From Pyramidobacter sp. (GTDB lineage Bacteria > Synergistota > Synergistia > Synergistales > Dethiosulfovibrionaceae): a stretch of DNA of 5,024 bases. Made by a program: the position numbers and the translations under genes. Positions 1 to 5,024 of the stretch are shown one piece after another. The first letter of the stretch is position 1. The number at the start of each line of letters is the position of its first letter. The stretch spans positions 1 to 5,024 of the forward strand of contig JAGAYQ010000437.1 in NCBI GenBank assembly GCA_017940445.1, written 5' to 3'. The notes below the pieces were generated by a model. The model searched no databases. It was not told where the DNA came from and saw only the letters and a program-made list of their open reading frames with translations.

Positions 1-294
1 GAAAAGCCCCTCGGCGAGTTCGTGCGCGAGATCGTCGGTCTGGACATGAACGCCGCCAAGGCTGCTTTTGCGGACTATTTGAATGATGCCAATCTGGACA
101 GCCGCCAGATCTATTTTGTCAATCAGATCGTCGAGTATATTGTCCGCAACGGCATGATGAAAGATCTTTCGGTGCTGCAGGAAGCTCCGTTCACGGATCA
201 GGGCAGCATCGTGGAAGTGTTCACGGATATGAACGTCTGGCTGGGGATCCGCCACGTGATCGAGCAGGTCAACGCGAACGCCCTGGCGGCGTGA
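1..294 (+). CDS. hsdR: Type I restriction endonuclease subunit R, C-terminal fragment
   Basis: This is the last 97 codons of a gene that begins left of the window; the frame is open from base 1 and stops with TGA at 292-294. HsdR is the ATP-dependent translocase and nuclease subunit of type I restriction-modification complexes; it joins HsdM and HsdS to cut unmodified foreign DNA away from the recognition site. What remains resembles the helical C-terminal domain of EcoEI-type R subunits: an LGEFVREIVGLD block at the start, a Gln-rich helix around SRQIYFVNQIVEYI, then an NG turn and a short PF motif. That domain contacts the methylase core. The nuclease and helicase motifs would lie upstream and cannot be seen. 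A GTG at 22 is in frame but is internal, because homology begins before it. hsdM and hsdS are not in the window. The family call rests on recalled motif similarity. Confidence 0.85.
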   Translation, partial: EKPLGEFVREIVGLDMNAAKAAFADYLNDANLDSRQIYFVNQIVEYIVRNGMMKDLSVLQEAPFTDQGSIVEVFTDMNVWLGIRHVIEQVNANALAA

Positions 295-318
295 GGAAAG
301 AACAAAGTCAAAAAGCAG

Positions 319-349
319 GCCCCGAACCGCGGCAAGAGCGGTTCGGGGC
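319..349. terminator. Bidirectional rho-independent terminator between hsdR and the LysR gene
   Basis: A perfect 12-bp inverted repeat (319-330 with 338-349, GCCCCGAACCGC arm) encloses a 7-base loop. On the plus strand it is followed by a T-rich stretch ending in TTTTT at 362-366. On the minus strand it is followed by CTGCTTTTTG, the complement of the A-run at 311-314. It lies 24 bases after the hsdR stop and about 100 bases past the LysR stop, so it can end both convergent transcripts. Confidence 0.85.
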
Positions 350-391
350 ATCGTTTATCCTGTTTTTGTGTCCAAATGCTGATCGACCGCG

Positions 392-413
392 GGGCGGGCC
401 CGTGTGCCCGCCC
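392..413. repeat. GC-rich hairpin downstream of the LysR gene
   Basis: An 8-bp perfect inverted repeat (GGGCGGGC at 392-399, GCCCGCCC at 406-413) has a 6-base loop. On the plus strand it is followed by GGCTTTCTTGTTT, a weak tail. On the minus strand, the side facing the end of the LysR gene, no T-run follows. It could be a second imperfect terminator or a transcript-end stabiliser for either convergent gene; the sequence does not decide which. Confidence 0.5.
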
Positions 414-449
414 GGCTTTCTTGTTTCGCAAAACAGCGGATTGTCCGGC

Positions 450-1379
450 TTACGCCGCGCCGATGTCCATGATTTTGAAGCGGCGTTTCAGTTCGCTGAT
501 GAATTCCTGCGCGATCGGAGTCGGCGGGCAGTCCTGCTTGAGGACGCAGCCGAATTCCAGCGCGTCGGCGTTCTCGATGGGGACGGAGCGGACTTTGTAG
601 GCGGAGATCTGCTTTTCAAACGTGTCGATGCCCAGCCCGTAGAAGTCGCTGCTGCCGATCAGGCGCAGCAGCGAGGAACGGGCGCGCGTGTAGACGACGC
701 GCCGCGGCGGCTGGCCGTCTTCTGCCCGGCGGTGCAGGAACTGATCGGTCAGGTCCTCGAACTCGCCGAGGAAGCGGACGAACGGGTAATCCGCCAGATT
801 TTCCAGTGTCACGGCCTTTCCGGCGCGGAGCAGGGGATGATCCTCGGCCACCAGAAGATGCGGCTTCATGCGGGCGAGAAGGTGGTACTCCAGATGCTTT
901 TCCTCCAGCGCGGCCCGGATCTTCTGCCTCTGGTAGTTGTCGAAGTTGATCACGCCGACCTCGAAGAAGTGGGAAGAAACGTCCTCGATGACGTCGACGG
1001 GACTGCCTTCGTTGAGCTTGTGGGCGAACTGCGGATCGTCCCTGTGGCGAAGGACGACGGCGATGAAGCACTCCATGATGTGGGTGTACTTGGTCATGGA
1101 GACTTCGAGCGAAGACGCTGCCGCGTCGGCCGTGCCCAGTTTCTCGATCTTGCCGCATTCCTGGACGATCTTTTCGGCGTGTCTGAGAAATTCAGTTCCT
1201 TCGGGCGTCAGGACGACGCCTTTTTTGCTGCGCTGCAGCAGGACGACGCCGAGCTCGTTCTCCAGATCGTGGAGGATCTTGCCCAGATGCGGCTGGGAGA
1301 TGTACAGTTTCTGCGCGGCCCTGTTGATCGAGCCGATTTCCGCGACGGTGATGAAGTACTTCAGATGTTCTGTGTTCAT
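450..1379 (-). CDS. LysR-family transcriptional regulator
   Basis: This encodes a 309-residue protein, the usual length for LysR-type regulators, which act as DNA-binding tetramers responding to a small-molecule coinducer. Residues 1-60 form the winged helix-turn-helix: HLKYFITVAEIGSINRAA is followed by the recognition helix region with SQPHLGKILHDLENELG, and the wing ends in GVVLTPEG. A linker helix (about 61-90) leads to a periplasmic-binding-protein-like effector domain (about 90-300) whose sequence gives no clue to the ligand. Family members usually read SQPALS or SQPSLS where this protein has SQPHLG. The ATG is supported by AGGAGG at 1385-1390 with a 5-base spacer. The gene is divergent from the glutamine synthetase gene across 198 bases, the classic arrangement in which a LysR protein controls its neighbour and represses itself. 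A nitrogen or amino-acid signal is likely from context but is inference. Confidence 0.93.
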   Translation of the reverse strand: MNTEHLKYFITVAEIGSINRAAQKLYISQPHLGKILHDLENELGVVLLQRSKKGVVLTPEGTEFLRHAEKIVQECGKIEKLGTADAAASSLEVSMTKYTHIMECFIAVVLRHRDDPQFAHKLNEGSPVDVIEDVSSHFFEVGVINFDNYQRQKIRAALEEKHLEYHLLARMKPHLLVAEDHPLLRAGKAVTLENLADYPFVRFLGEFEDLTDQFLHRRAEDGQPPRRVVYTRARSSLLRLIGSSDFYGLGIDTFEKQISAYKVRSVPIENADALEFGCVLKQDCPPTPIAQEFISELKRRFKIMDIGAA

Positions 1380-1392
1380 TTGGCCCTCCTGA

Positions 1393-1430
1393 GGTTATCC
1401 GTGATTCAAATAACGCTCATAGCGATAACC
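1393..1430. promoter_or_regulatory. Candidate LysR operator dyad
   Basis: GGTTATC (1393-1399) and GATAACC (1424-1430) are a perfect 7-bp inverted repeat around a 24-base centre. Nested inside it is a smaller dyad CGCT-CAT-AGCG (1414-1424). The pentamer ATAAC recurs at 1410-1414, 1425-1429 and 1432-1436, and inverted at 1394-1398. The block lies about 40-77 bases upstream of the predicted start of the synthetase transcript, the usual place for a LysR recognition site, and just downstream of the predicted start of the lysR transcript, where binding would autorepress. Which of the two dyads is the true site cannot be told by eye. Confidence 0.5.
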
Positions 1431-1436
1431 AATAAC

Positions 1437-1463
1437 TTTACATTCATATTACCATGTTAAAAT
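1437..1463 (+). promoter_or_regulatory. Candidate sigma-70 promoter for the synthetase-symporter operon
   Basis: TTTACA (1437-1442) matches the -35 consensus at five of six positions and TAAAAT (1458-1463) matches the -10 consensus at five of six. The spacer is short, 15 bases, but the -10 is preceded by TG at 1455-1456, giving an extended -10 form. A short spacer suits an activator-dependent promoter. Transcription would begin near 1470, leaving a leader of about 108 bases before the start codon at 1578. Confidence 0.45.
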
Positions 1464-1474
1464 CCAAGTGTAAA
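1446..1474 (-). promoter_or_regulatory. Candidate sigma-70 promoter for the LysR gene
   Basis: Read on the minus strand, TTTACA (1474 to 1469) is followed by exactly 17 bases and TAATAT (1451 to 1446). The -10 is preceded by TGG, so an extended -10 element is present. Transcription would begin near 1440, giving a leader of about 60 bases before the ATG at 1379. The element overlaps the oppositely directed promoter at 1437-1463 almost entirely, so the two should compete for RNA polymerase. Confidence 0.55.
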
Positions 1475-1577
1475 CGATTCGGCGGCGAGTTTTTTATCTT
1501 TTCCCCGCTTCTTTGGGAAAACGCCGCACGAAAAATGATCAGGGCAGCGGCTTTCGTGCCGCGGAAAGGAGCGCATT
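1470..1577 (+). other. Structured 5' leader of the glutamine synthetase mRNA
   Basis: The predicted leader contains a 7-bp hairpin TTTTCCC/GGGAAAA (1499-1505 with 1515-1521, 9-base loop). Downstream are two alternatives that share bases: an 8-bp pairing GCACGAAA/TTTCGTGC (1526-1533 with 1552-1559) and a compact GCGGC/GCCGC hairpin (1547-1551 with 1558-1562). The second group ends just before the Shine-Dalgarno AAGGAG at 1566-1571. No known riboswitch class was recognised. The alternation could tune translation, but this is inferred from base pairing alone. Confidence 0.35.
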
Positions 1578-3002
1578 ATGGCAAGAACATTCAACGATGT
1601 CATGCAGATGGTCCAGGAGCACAAGATCGAGATGGTCGATTTCAAGATGGTGGACATCAACGGCGTCTTCCGCCATGTCACCATCCCCGTCAGCTACTTC
1701 ACCGAGAATATCATGAAGGACGGGATCGGCTTCGACGCCTCCAATTACGGCTACGCGATCCTGGAGAAGAGCGACATGGTCTTCATCCCCGACCTTGACA
1801 CGGCGATGGTGGATCCGTTCTGCGCCGTTCCCACGCTGTCGATGACCGGAGATGCGATGATCATCGACTACCCGGACAACCGGCCCGTCGCGCAGTATCC
1901 GCGCAACATCGTCAAGGCGGCGGAGAAGCACATGAAGGATCTCGGCATCGCCGACACGATGCTGATCCTGCCGGAATTCGAGTTTTATCTGTTCAACGAG
2001 GCGGGCTGGACGGTGAAGCCCAATCAGGTGAGCTCGTTCGTGGATGCCGAGCAGGCGCACTGGAACAGCGACTCGCAGGGCAAGGGCGTCGTCGTGCCGC
2101 TGCAGGATCACTACCACATCGCCAAACCGTTCGACCGTTCCTACGAGTGCCGCAGTGAGATGGTGAAGCGCATCGAGGCGGCCGGCATCCCGGTGAAATA
2201 CCATCATCCCGAGGTGGGCGCCTCCGGCCAGTTCGAGATCGAGCCCAAGCTCGGTTCCATGCCGATGATGGCCGACGCCACGATGCTGATCAAGTACATC
2301 ATCCACAACACGGCGCTGGAATACGGCCTGTCAGCCACGTTCATGCCCAAGCCGATCTTCGGAGAGGCGGGGAGCGGCATGCACGTGCACATGCTGCTGC
2401 TGAAAAACGGCGAGCCGGTGTTCTCCGACGACAACGGCTATTCGCACCTCAGCAAGGAGGCGCACTGGTTCATGGGCGGCCTGCTCTCGCACATCTCGTC
2501 GCTGTGCGCGATCACCAATCCCAGCGTCAACTCGTTCAAGCGTCTGGTGCCCGGCTATGAAGCGCCCGTCACCGTCGGCTACGCCACGTCCAACCGCAGC
2601 GCCGTGATCCGCATCCCGGCCTACGCCAAGACGCCGAAGATGCGCCGCTTCGAGCTGCGCAACCCGGACGCCACCTGCAATCCGTACTTTGCCTACGCCG
2701 CCATCCTCATGGCCGGCCTCGACGGCATCCAGAAGAAGATCGATCCTCACGCGCACGGCTGGGGCCCCTACGACTGCAACCTCTTCAACCTGCCCGAGGA
2801 AGAGAAGAAGAAGCTGCAGGGCCTGCCTGTGCGTCTGGAAGACGCCCTCGACGCGCTGGAAGCCGATCACGACTATCTGACTGCCGGCGGCGTGTTCCCC
2901 CAGGAACTGATCGCCAAGTTCATCAAGGGCAAGCGCGCGGAGTGCGCCCGTCTGGCAGCGATCCCGAACCCTGCCGAGTTCGAGATGTACTACAACGCGT
3001 AA
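1578..3002 (+). CDS. glnA: Type I glutamine synthetase
   Basis: The enzyme condenses glutamate and ammonium with ATP to make glutamine in the cytoplasm, as a dodecamer in this family. The 474 residues span a beta-grasp N-terminal domain (about 15-100) and the catalytic barrel. Visible active-site elements, numbered here, are FD at 52-53 (the ammonium-site Asp), metal-ligand PEFEF at 132-136, Glu212 and Glu220, GSGMH with His269, KRLVPGYEAP with Arg322 and flap Glu328, NRSAVIRIP with Arg340 and Arg345, and Glu359/Arg361. The region around 150-180 keeps the GSI-beta type insertion (AHWNSD resembles the E. coli sequence). Oddities: NLFNLP at 401-406 has Phe where E. coli has the adenylylated Tyr; the usual FDGSS is FDASN; and the usual NGSGMH is AGSGMH (Ala264). 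AAGGAG lies 6 bases before the ATG. It is probably cotranscribed with the symporter 43 bases downstream. A specialised gamma-glutamylating relative is the main alternative; the intact catalytic residues favour a true synthetase. Confidence 0.93.
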   Translation: MARTFNDVMQMVQEHKIEMVDFKMVDINGVFRHVTIPVSYFTENIMKDGIGFDASNYGYAILEKSDMVFIPDLDTAMVDPFCAVPTLSMTGDAMIIDYPDNRPVAQYPRNIVKAAEKHMKDLGIADTMLILPEFEFYLFNEAGWTVKPNQVSSFVDAEQAHWNSDSQGKGVVVPLQDHYHIAKPFDRSYECRSEMVKRIEAAGIPVKYHHPEVGASGQFEIEPKLGSMPMMADATMLIKYIIHNTALEYGLSATFMPKPIFGEAGSGMHVHMLLLKNGEPVFSDDNGYSHLSKEAHWFMGGLLSHISSLCAITNPSVNSFKRLVPGYEAPVTVGYATSNRSAVIRIPAYAKTPKMRRFELRNPDATCNPYFAYAAILMAGLDGIQKKIDPHAHGWGPYDCNLFNLPEEEKKKLQGLPVRLEDALDALEADHDYLTAGGVFPQELIAKFIKGKRAECARLAAIPNPAEFEMYYNA

Positions 3003-3045
3003 CTGTTTTTCGTCAAAATCACACGTCTGAAAGGGGATATAAAAA

Positions 3046-4446
3046 ATGGATGCTGTTTACAATGGTTTGCTGTACCTTACCGGTTGGCCTCTGGCTTGTC
3101 TGCTGTTCTTCGGCGGTCTGTACTTCACGATCCGCACCAAGTTCCCGCAGTTTCGTCTGTTCGGGGAATCGATCCGTGTCGTCTCGGAAAAGCCCACCAC
3201 GGCCGGTTCCATTTCCTCCTTCGGCGCCCTGATGATCTCCACGGCCTCGCGCGTCGGCACGGGCAACATCGTCGGCGTTTCCACGGCTATCTGCATCGGC
3301 GGTCCCGGCGCCGTGTTCTGGATGTGGGTGACGGCCATTTTCGGCGGCGCTTCGGCGTTCGTCGAGTCCACGCTGGCTCAGGTCTATAAGAAAAAGGATC
3401 CCGACGGCGGCTCCTACGGCGGACCGGCCTACTACATCGAAGCGGCGCTTCATTCCCGCTTCCTGGCGGTCATCTTCTGCCTTGCCCTGATCTTCACCTA
3501 CGGCGTCGGATACAACATGCTTGCTTCGTACAACCTGCAGTCCGCGTTCAGCGGCTTCGCCTTCTATGATCCCAAGCTGACGCCGGCCATCATCGGCTGT
3601 GTCATCGCGCTGATCTCGCTCTACTGCCTGCTCGGCGGCGGCCGGAGAATCGTCCAGATTACGGGCTTCCTTGTCCCCGTCATGGGCGTGCTTTACGTCG
3701 TCCTTGCAGTCGTCGCTCTTGCCAAGAACATCGGCAACGTTCCGCACATGTTCGGGATGATCTTCGCCGATGCGTTCAACTTCCAGGCCATCTTCGGCGG
3801 CTTCATGGGATCGTGCCTGATGATGGGCTTCAAGAGAGGTCTGTACTCCAACGAAGCCGGTATCGGTTCCGCCCCCAATGCCGCGGCCGCAGCCGACGTG
3901 TCGCATCCCGCCAAGCAGGGCCTTGTGCAGATGCTTTCCGTCTTTATCGACACTCTGCTTCTCTGCACCGCGACTGCTTTCATGAGCCTCTGCTCCGGCG
4001 TGGAACCCACGGCGGAAGTCGCCGGCGCCCGTTATATCCAGCTGGCCCTTTCGCAGACGTTCGGCGACATCGGCCCCGTGTTCATCGCCATCGCCATGCT
4101 GCTGTTCGCGTTCACGACGCTGCTTGGCAACTTCTACTACATCGAGAACTGCGTCGCCTACCTGATGAAGAAAAAGCCCTCGCGTATGTTCATGAATGCC
4201 GTCCGCGTGTTCGGCGCGTTCCTGATCTTCATCGGCGCGATCATCTCCTTCGGCACCGCCTGGGACATCGCTGACATCTGCCAGTGCATCCTTGCCGGGC
4301 TGAACATCCCCGTCTGCATGATCCTCGGCGGCGTGGCCTACAAGGCTCTGGACAACTATGTCGAGCAGATAAAGGCTGGAAAGAACCCCGTGTTCTTCGC
4401 CAAAAAGGACGGCGGCGTCACTGTCGATACCGATTTCTGGAATTAA
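3046..4446 (+). CDS. Sodium:alanine/glycine symporter family protein (AGCS)
   Basis: This is a 466-residue inner-membrane protein, normal for the AGCS family (TC 2.A.25), which imports alanine, glycine or a related small amino acid with sodium. It has roughly ten to eleven hydrophobic segments. Two family hallmarks are clear: the SRVGTGNIVGV block followed by GGPGAVFWMW (residues 68-94), and KRGLYSNEAGIGSAPNAAAAA split over residues 263-283. The segment GGSYGGPAYYIEAAL (121-135) is also typical. Around 360-367 it reads GNFYYIE, where many relatives have GWSYYGE, which may bear on substrate choice. The ATG follows AAGGGG at 3031-3036 with a 9-base spacer. The gap after the synthetase stop is 43 bases with no terminator, so the two are probably one transcript; a rho-independent terminator follows at 4523. 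The substrate cannot be fixed from sequence: alanine, glycine and glutamine are all possible. Confidence 0.92.
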   Translation: MDAVYNGLLYLTGWPLACLLFFGGLYFTIRTKFPQFRLFGESIRVVSEKPTTAGSISSFGALMISTASRVGTGNIVGVSTAICIGGPGAVFWMWVTAIFGGASAFVESTLAQVYKKKDPDGGSYGGPAYYIEAALHSRFLAVIFCLALIFTYGVGYNMLASYNLQSAFSGFAFYDPKLTPAIIGCVIALISLYCLLGGGRRIVQITGFLVPVMGVLYVVLAVVALAKNIGNVPHMFGMIFADAFNFQAIFGGFMGSCLMMGFKRGLYSNEAGIGSAPNAAAAADVSHPAKQGLVQMLSVFIDTLLLCTATAFMSLCSGVEPTAEVAGARYIQLALSQTFGDIGPVFIAIAMLLFAFTTLLGNFYYIENCVAYLMKKKPSRMFMNAVRVFGAFLIFIGAIISFGTAWDIADICQCILAGLNIPVCMILGGVAYKALDNYVEQIKAGKNPVFFAKKDGGVTVDTDFWN

Positions 4447-4484
4447 CGGTAACGGCGCGCTGCCTGGTTTCACTCTGTCTGTGA

Positions 4485-4501
4485 TCCCCCGCTGAAGGGG
4501 A
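4485..4501 (+). repeat. Short hairpin after the symporter gene
   Basis: TCCCC (4485-4489) pairs with GGGGA (4497-4501) across a 7-base loop. It has no T-run and lies about 20 bases before the strong terminator. It might protect the mRNA 3' end, or be chance. Confidence 0.25.
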
Positions 4502-4522
4502 ATAAACTGAAAAGGTACTGAT

Positions 4523-4563
4523 GAGGCCGGCCGGCGTGTAAAAGCCTGACCGGCCTCTTTTTT
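4523..4563 (+). terminator. Rho-independent terminator of the synthetase-symporter operon
   Basis: GAGGCCGG (4523-4530) pairs perfectly with CCGGCCTC (4550-4557). A further GGC/GCC pairing (4533-4535 with 4544-4546) lies inside it, and six T residues follow at 4558-4563. It lies 76 bases beyond the symporter stop and is well formed for the plus strand. The stretch 4564-4630 beyond it holds no recognisable gene. Confidence 0.9.
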
Positions 4564-4630
4564 ACGGCATTTGGACTGCGGATCATTGAAAAAGCAGCTG
4601 AGCCTCCGGAACGCTGTTTTGAACTGCTCC

Positions 4631-4644
4631 TGTCAAGTAGACAG
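4631..4644. repeat. Presumed terminal inverted repeat (tip) of the insertion sequence
   Basis: TGTCAAGTAGACAG begins with the TG dinucleotide expected at IS3-family ends and lies where GC-rich flanking DNA gives way to A-rich DNA. With the preceding base it contains its own small dyad, CTGTC (4630-4634) and GACAG (4640-4644). The partner repeat is off the right edge, so the call cannot be verified here. Confidence 0.5.
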
Positions 4645-4657
4645 TTGAAAAAAACAA

Positions 4658-4707
4658 AAAAGAGTTCCCAAAGTAAGGCTGGTCCCGGCAACGGGATCAG
4701 CTCTTTT
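4658..4707 (-). terminator. Hairpin at the end of the transposase gene, possible terminator
   Basis: CTGGTCCCG (4679-4687) pairs with CGGGATCAG (4692-4700, one G-T pair) around a 4-base loop. An outer 7-bp pairing joins AAAAGAG (4658-4664) to CTCTTTT (4701-4707). The transposase stop codon lies inside the stem. In the transposase direction the structure ends in TTTTTT and then a further T-run (4661 down to 4646), so it may end the transposase message. In the plus direction the inner stem is followed by TCTTTTG, so it may also block incoming transcripts. Confidence 0.5.
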
Positions 4708-5024
4708 GTTGCCCTCGCGCAGCCTGTAATTCTTTCTGCTCAAGCGCCATTCTGTACGCTGCCGGCGGCAGGCAGTCAAGATTATGCTGACGGCGACGCG
4801 TGTTGTAGTAGTCAATGAACTCATCGATCGCCTGCGTCAGCTGTTCTTTGCTCTCAAATTTCCTCAGGTAATACATCTCGCTTTTGAGGATTCCCCAGAA
4901 GCCTTCCATCGGACCATTATCAATGCAGCGTCCGACTCGCGACATGCTCTGGGTCATTCCGGCTTCATCCAGTTTCTTCCTAAATGCTTTGCTTGTGTAC
5001 TGGTATCCTCTGTCACTGTGGAAC
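4697..5024 (-). CDS. IS3-family transposase (OrfB), C-terminal part
   Basis: This is the final 108 codons of a DDE integrase-type transposase; the gene enters from the right edge and stops with TGA at 4697-4699. The frame stays open upstream of the internal Met at 4957, giving FHSDRGYQYTS at the edge, so the true start is outside the window. The second catalytic Asp is in HSDRG and the catalytic Glu in GPMEGFWG, with exactly 35 residues between them, the DD(35)E spacing of IS3 elements. The first Asp is not in the window. After the Glu come the conserved KSE (in LKSEMYY) and the terminal YYNTRRRQHNLDCLPPAAYR motif of the integrase C-terminus. The SMSRVGRCIDN stretch resembles the IS150-like group. 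In this family the full transposase is normally made as an OrfAB fusion by ribosomal frameshifting; orfA would lie further right. No stop or frameshift is seen in the visible part, so the copy may be intact. Confidence 0.93.
   Translation of the reverse strand, partial: FHSDRGYQYTSKAFRKKLDEAGMTQSMSRVGRCIDNGPMEGFWGILKSEMYYLRKFESKEQLTQAIDEFIDYYNTRRRQHNLDCLPPAAYRMALEQKELQAARGQQKS

Larger units (their letters stand above)
4631..5024 (-). mobile_element. IS3-family insertion sequence, transposase-distal end (truncated by window)
   Basis: The element is defined by the DDE transposase C-terminus on the minus strand and by a likely terminus at 4631, where the plus strand begins TGTCAAGTAGACAG. IS3-family tips conventionally begin 5'-TG, and the distance from tip to transposase stop (66 bases) is normal. 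The other end, the first reading frame and any target-site duplication lie outside the window. The composition is visibly less GC-rich than the flanking operon, fitting transferred DNA. The insertion lies beyond the operon terminator, so it probably does not disturb the symporter gene. The exact boundary is inferred, not proven. Confidence 0.7.

Noticed and set aside
22..24. GTG as the start of the first gene
   Set aside because: The HsdR similarity (LGEFVRE) continues upstream of this codon to the window edge and no Shine-Dalgarno site precedes it, so the gene is truncated rather than short.
291..1460. Long plus-strand open frame (389 codons) across the LysR gene
   Set aside because: It is antisense to a clear LysR protein, has low-complexity Val/Asp/Leu-rich composition with no recognisable domain, and begins inside the hsdR stop region. 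Long antisense frames are usual in GC-rich coding DNA.
1470..1577. Glutamine riboswitch upstream of glnA
   Set aside because: Known glutamine riboswitch motifs are essentially cyanobacterial or phage, and I see no matching conserved core here, only short hairpins.
1539..2870. Minus-strand open frames opposite the glutamine synthetase
   Set aside because: They are rich in His, Asp and Val from reverse reading of GC-rich codons, with no domain or start signals; they are shadows of the synthetase gene.
3019..4473. Minus-strand open frame (484 codons) opposite the symporter gene
   Set aside because: The sense strand encodes an unmistakable AGCS transporter. The antisense product is a His/Asp/Glu/Arg-rich shadow, has no homology I recognise and has no convincing ribosome binding site.
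4955..4957. ATG as the start of a small transposase gene
   Set aside because: The frame remains open to the edge and encodes the conserved HSDRG motif with the catalytic Asp, so this Met is internal.
1..5024. CRISPR array, tRNA or rRNA genes, phage attachment sites
   Set aside because: No regularly spaced repeats, cloverleaf or rRNA-like sequence, and no direct-repeat pair suggesting an att site, was found on reading both strands.

Overview
The window reads as a GC-rich bacterial chromosome segment with ordinary, well-spaced genes and bacterial Shine-Dalgarno sites. No ribosomal RNA or other taxonomic marker is present. A type I glutamine synthetase coupled to a sodium:amino-acid symporter, together with the base composition, would suit an anaerobic amino-acid fermenter such as a Synergistota member, but this placement is only a guess.

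Layout. Positions 1-294 hold the C-terminal end of a type I restriction subunit (HsdR), cut by the left window edge. Positions 295-449 separate it from a convergent gene and contain a strong hairpin that can terminate transcription from both sides, plus a second GC-rich hairpin. Positions 450-1379 (minus strand) encode a LysR-family regulator. The 198-base divergent region 1380-1577 carries two promoter-like elements that face and overlap each other, a dyad suited to LysR binding, and a structured leader. Positions 1578-3002 encode a full-length type I glutamine synthetase, followed after 43 bases by an AGCS-family sodium:amino-acid symporter (3046-4446) and a clear rho-independent terminator (4523-4563). 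From about 4631 to the right edge lies the end of an IS3-family insertion sequence, with its DDE transposase on the minus strand running out of the window.

How the genes fit together. The core is a regulator / glutamine synthetase / amino-acid symporter module. The LysR protein probably controls the divergent two-gene operon, whose products would import a small amino acid with sodium and assimilate ammonium into glutamine. The synthetase looks catalytically complete. It lacks the tyrosine adenylylated in enterobacterial GlnA (Phe403 instead) and has substitutions at two normally conserved active-site stretches, so its control, and possibly its substrate, may differ from housekeeping GlnA. The restriction gene and the insertion sequence flank the module but have no evident functional link to it.

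Nothing here amounts to a clearly undescribed system. The most interesting points are the overlapping divergent promoters with the LysR-type dyad, the atypical synthetase, and the structured leader.
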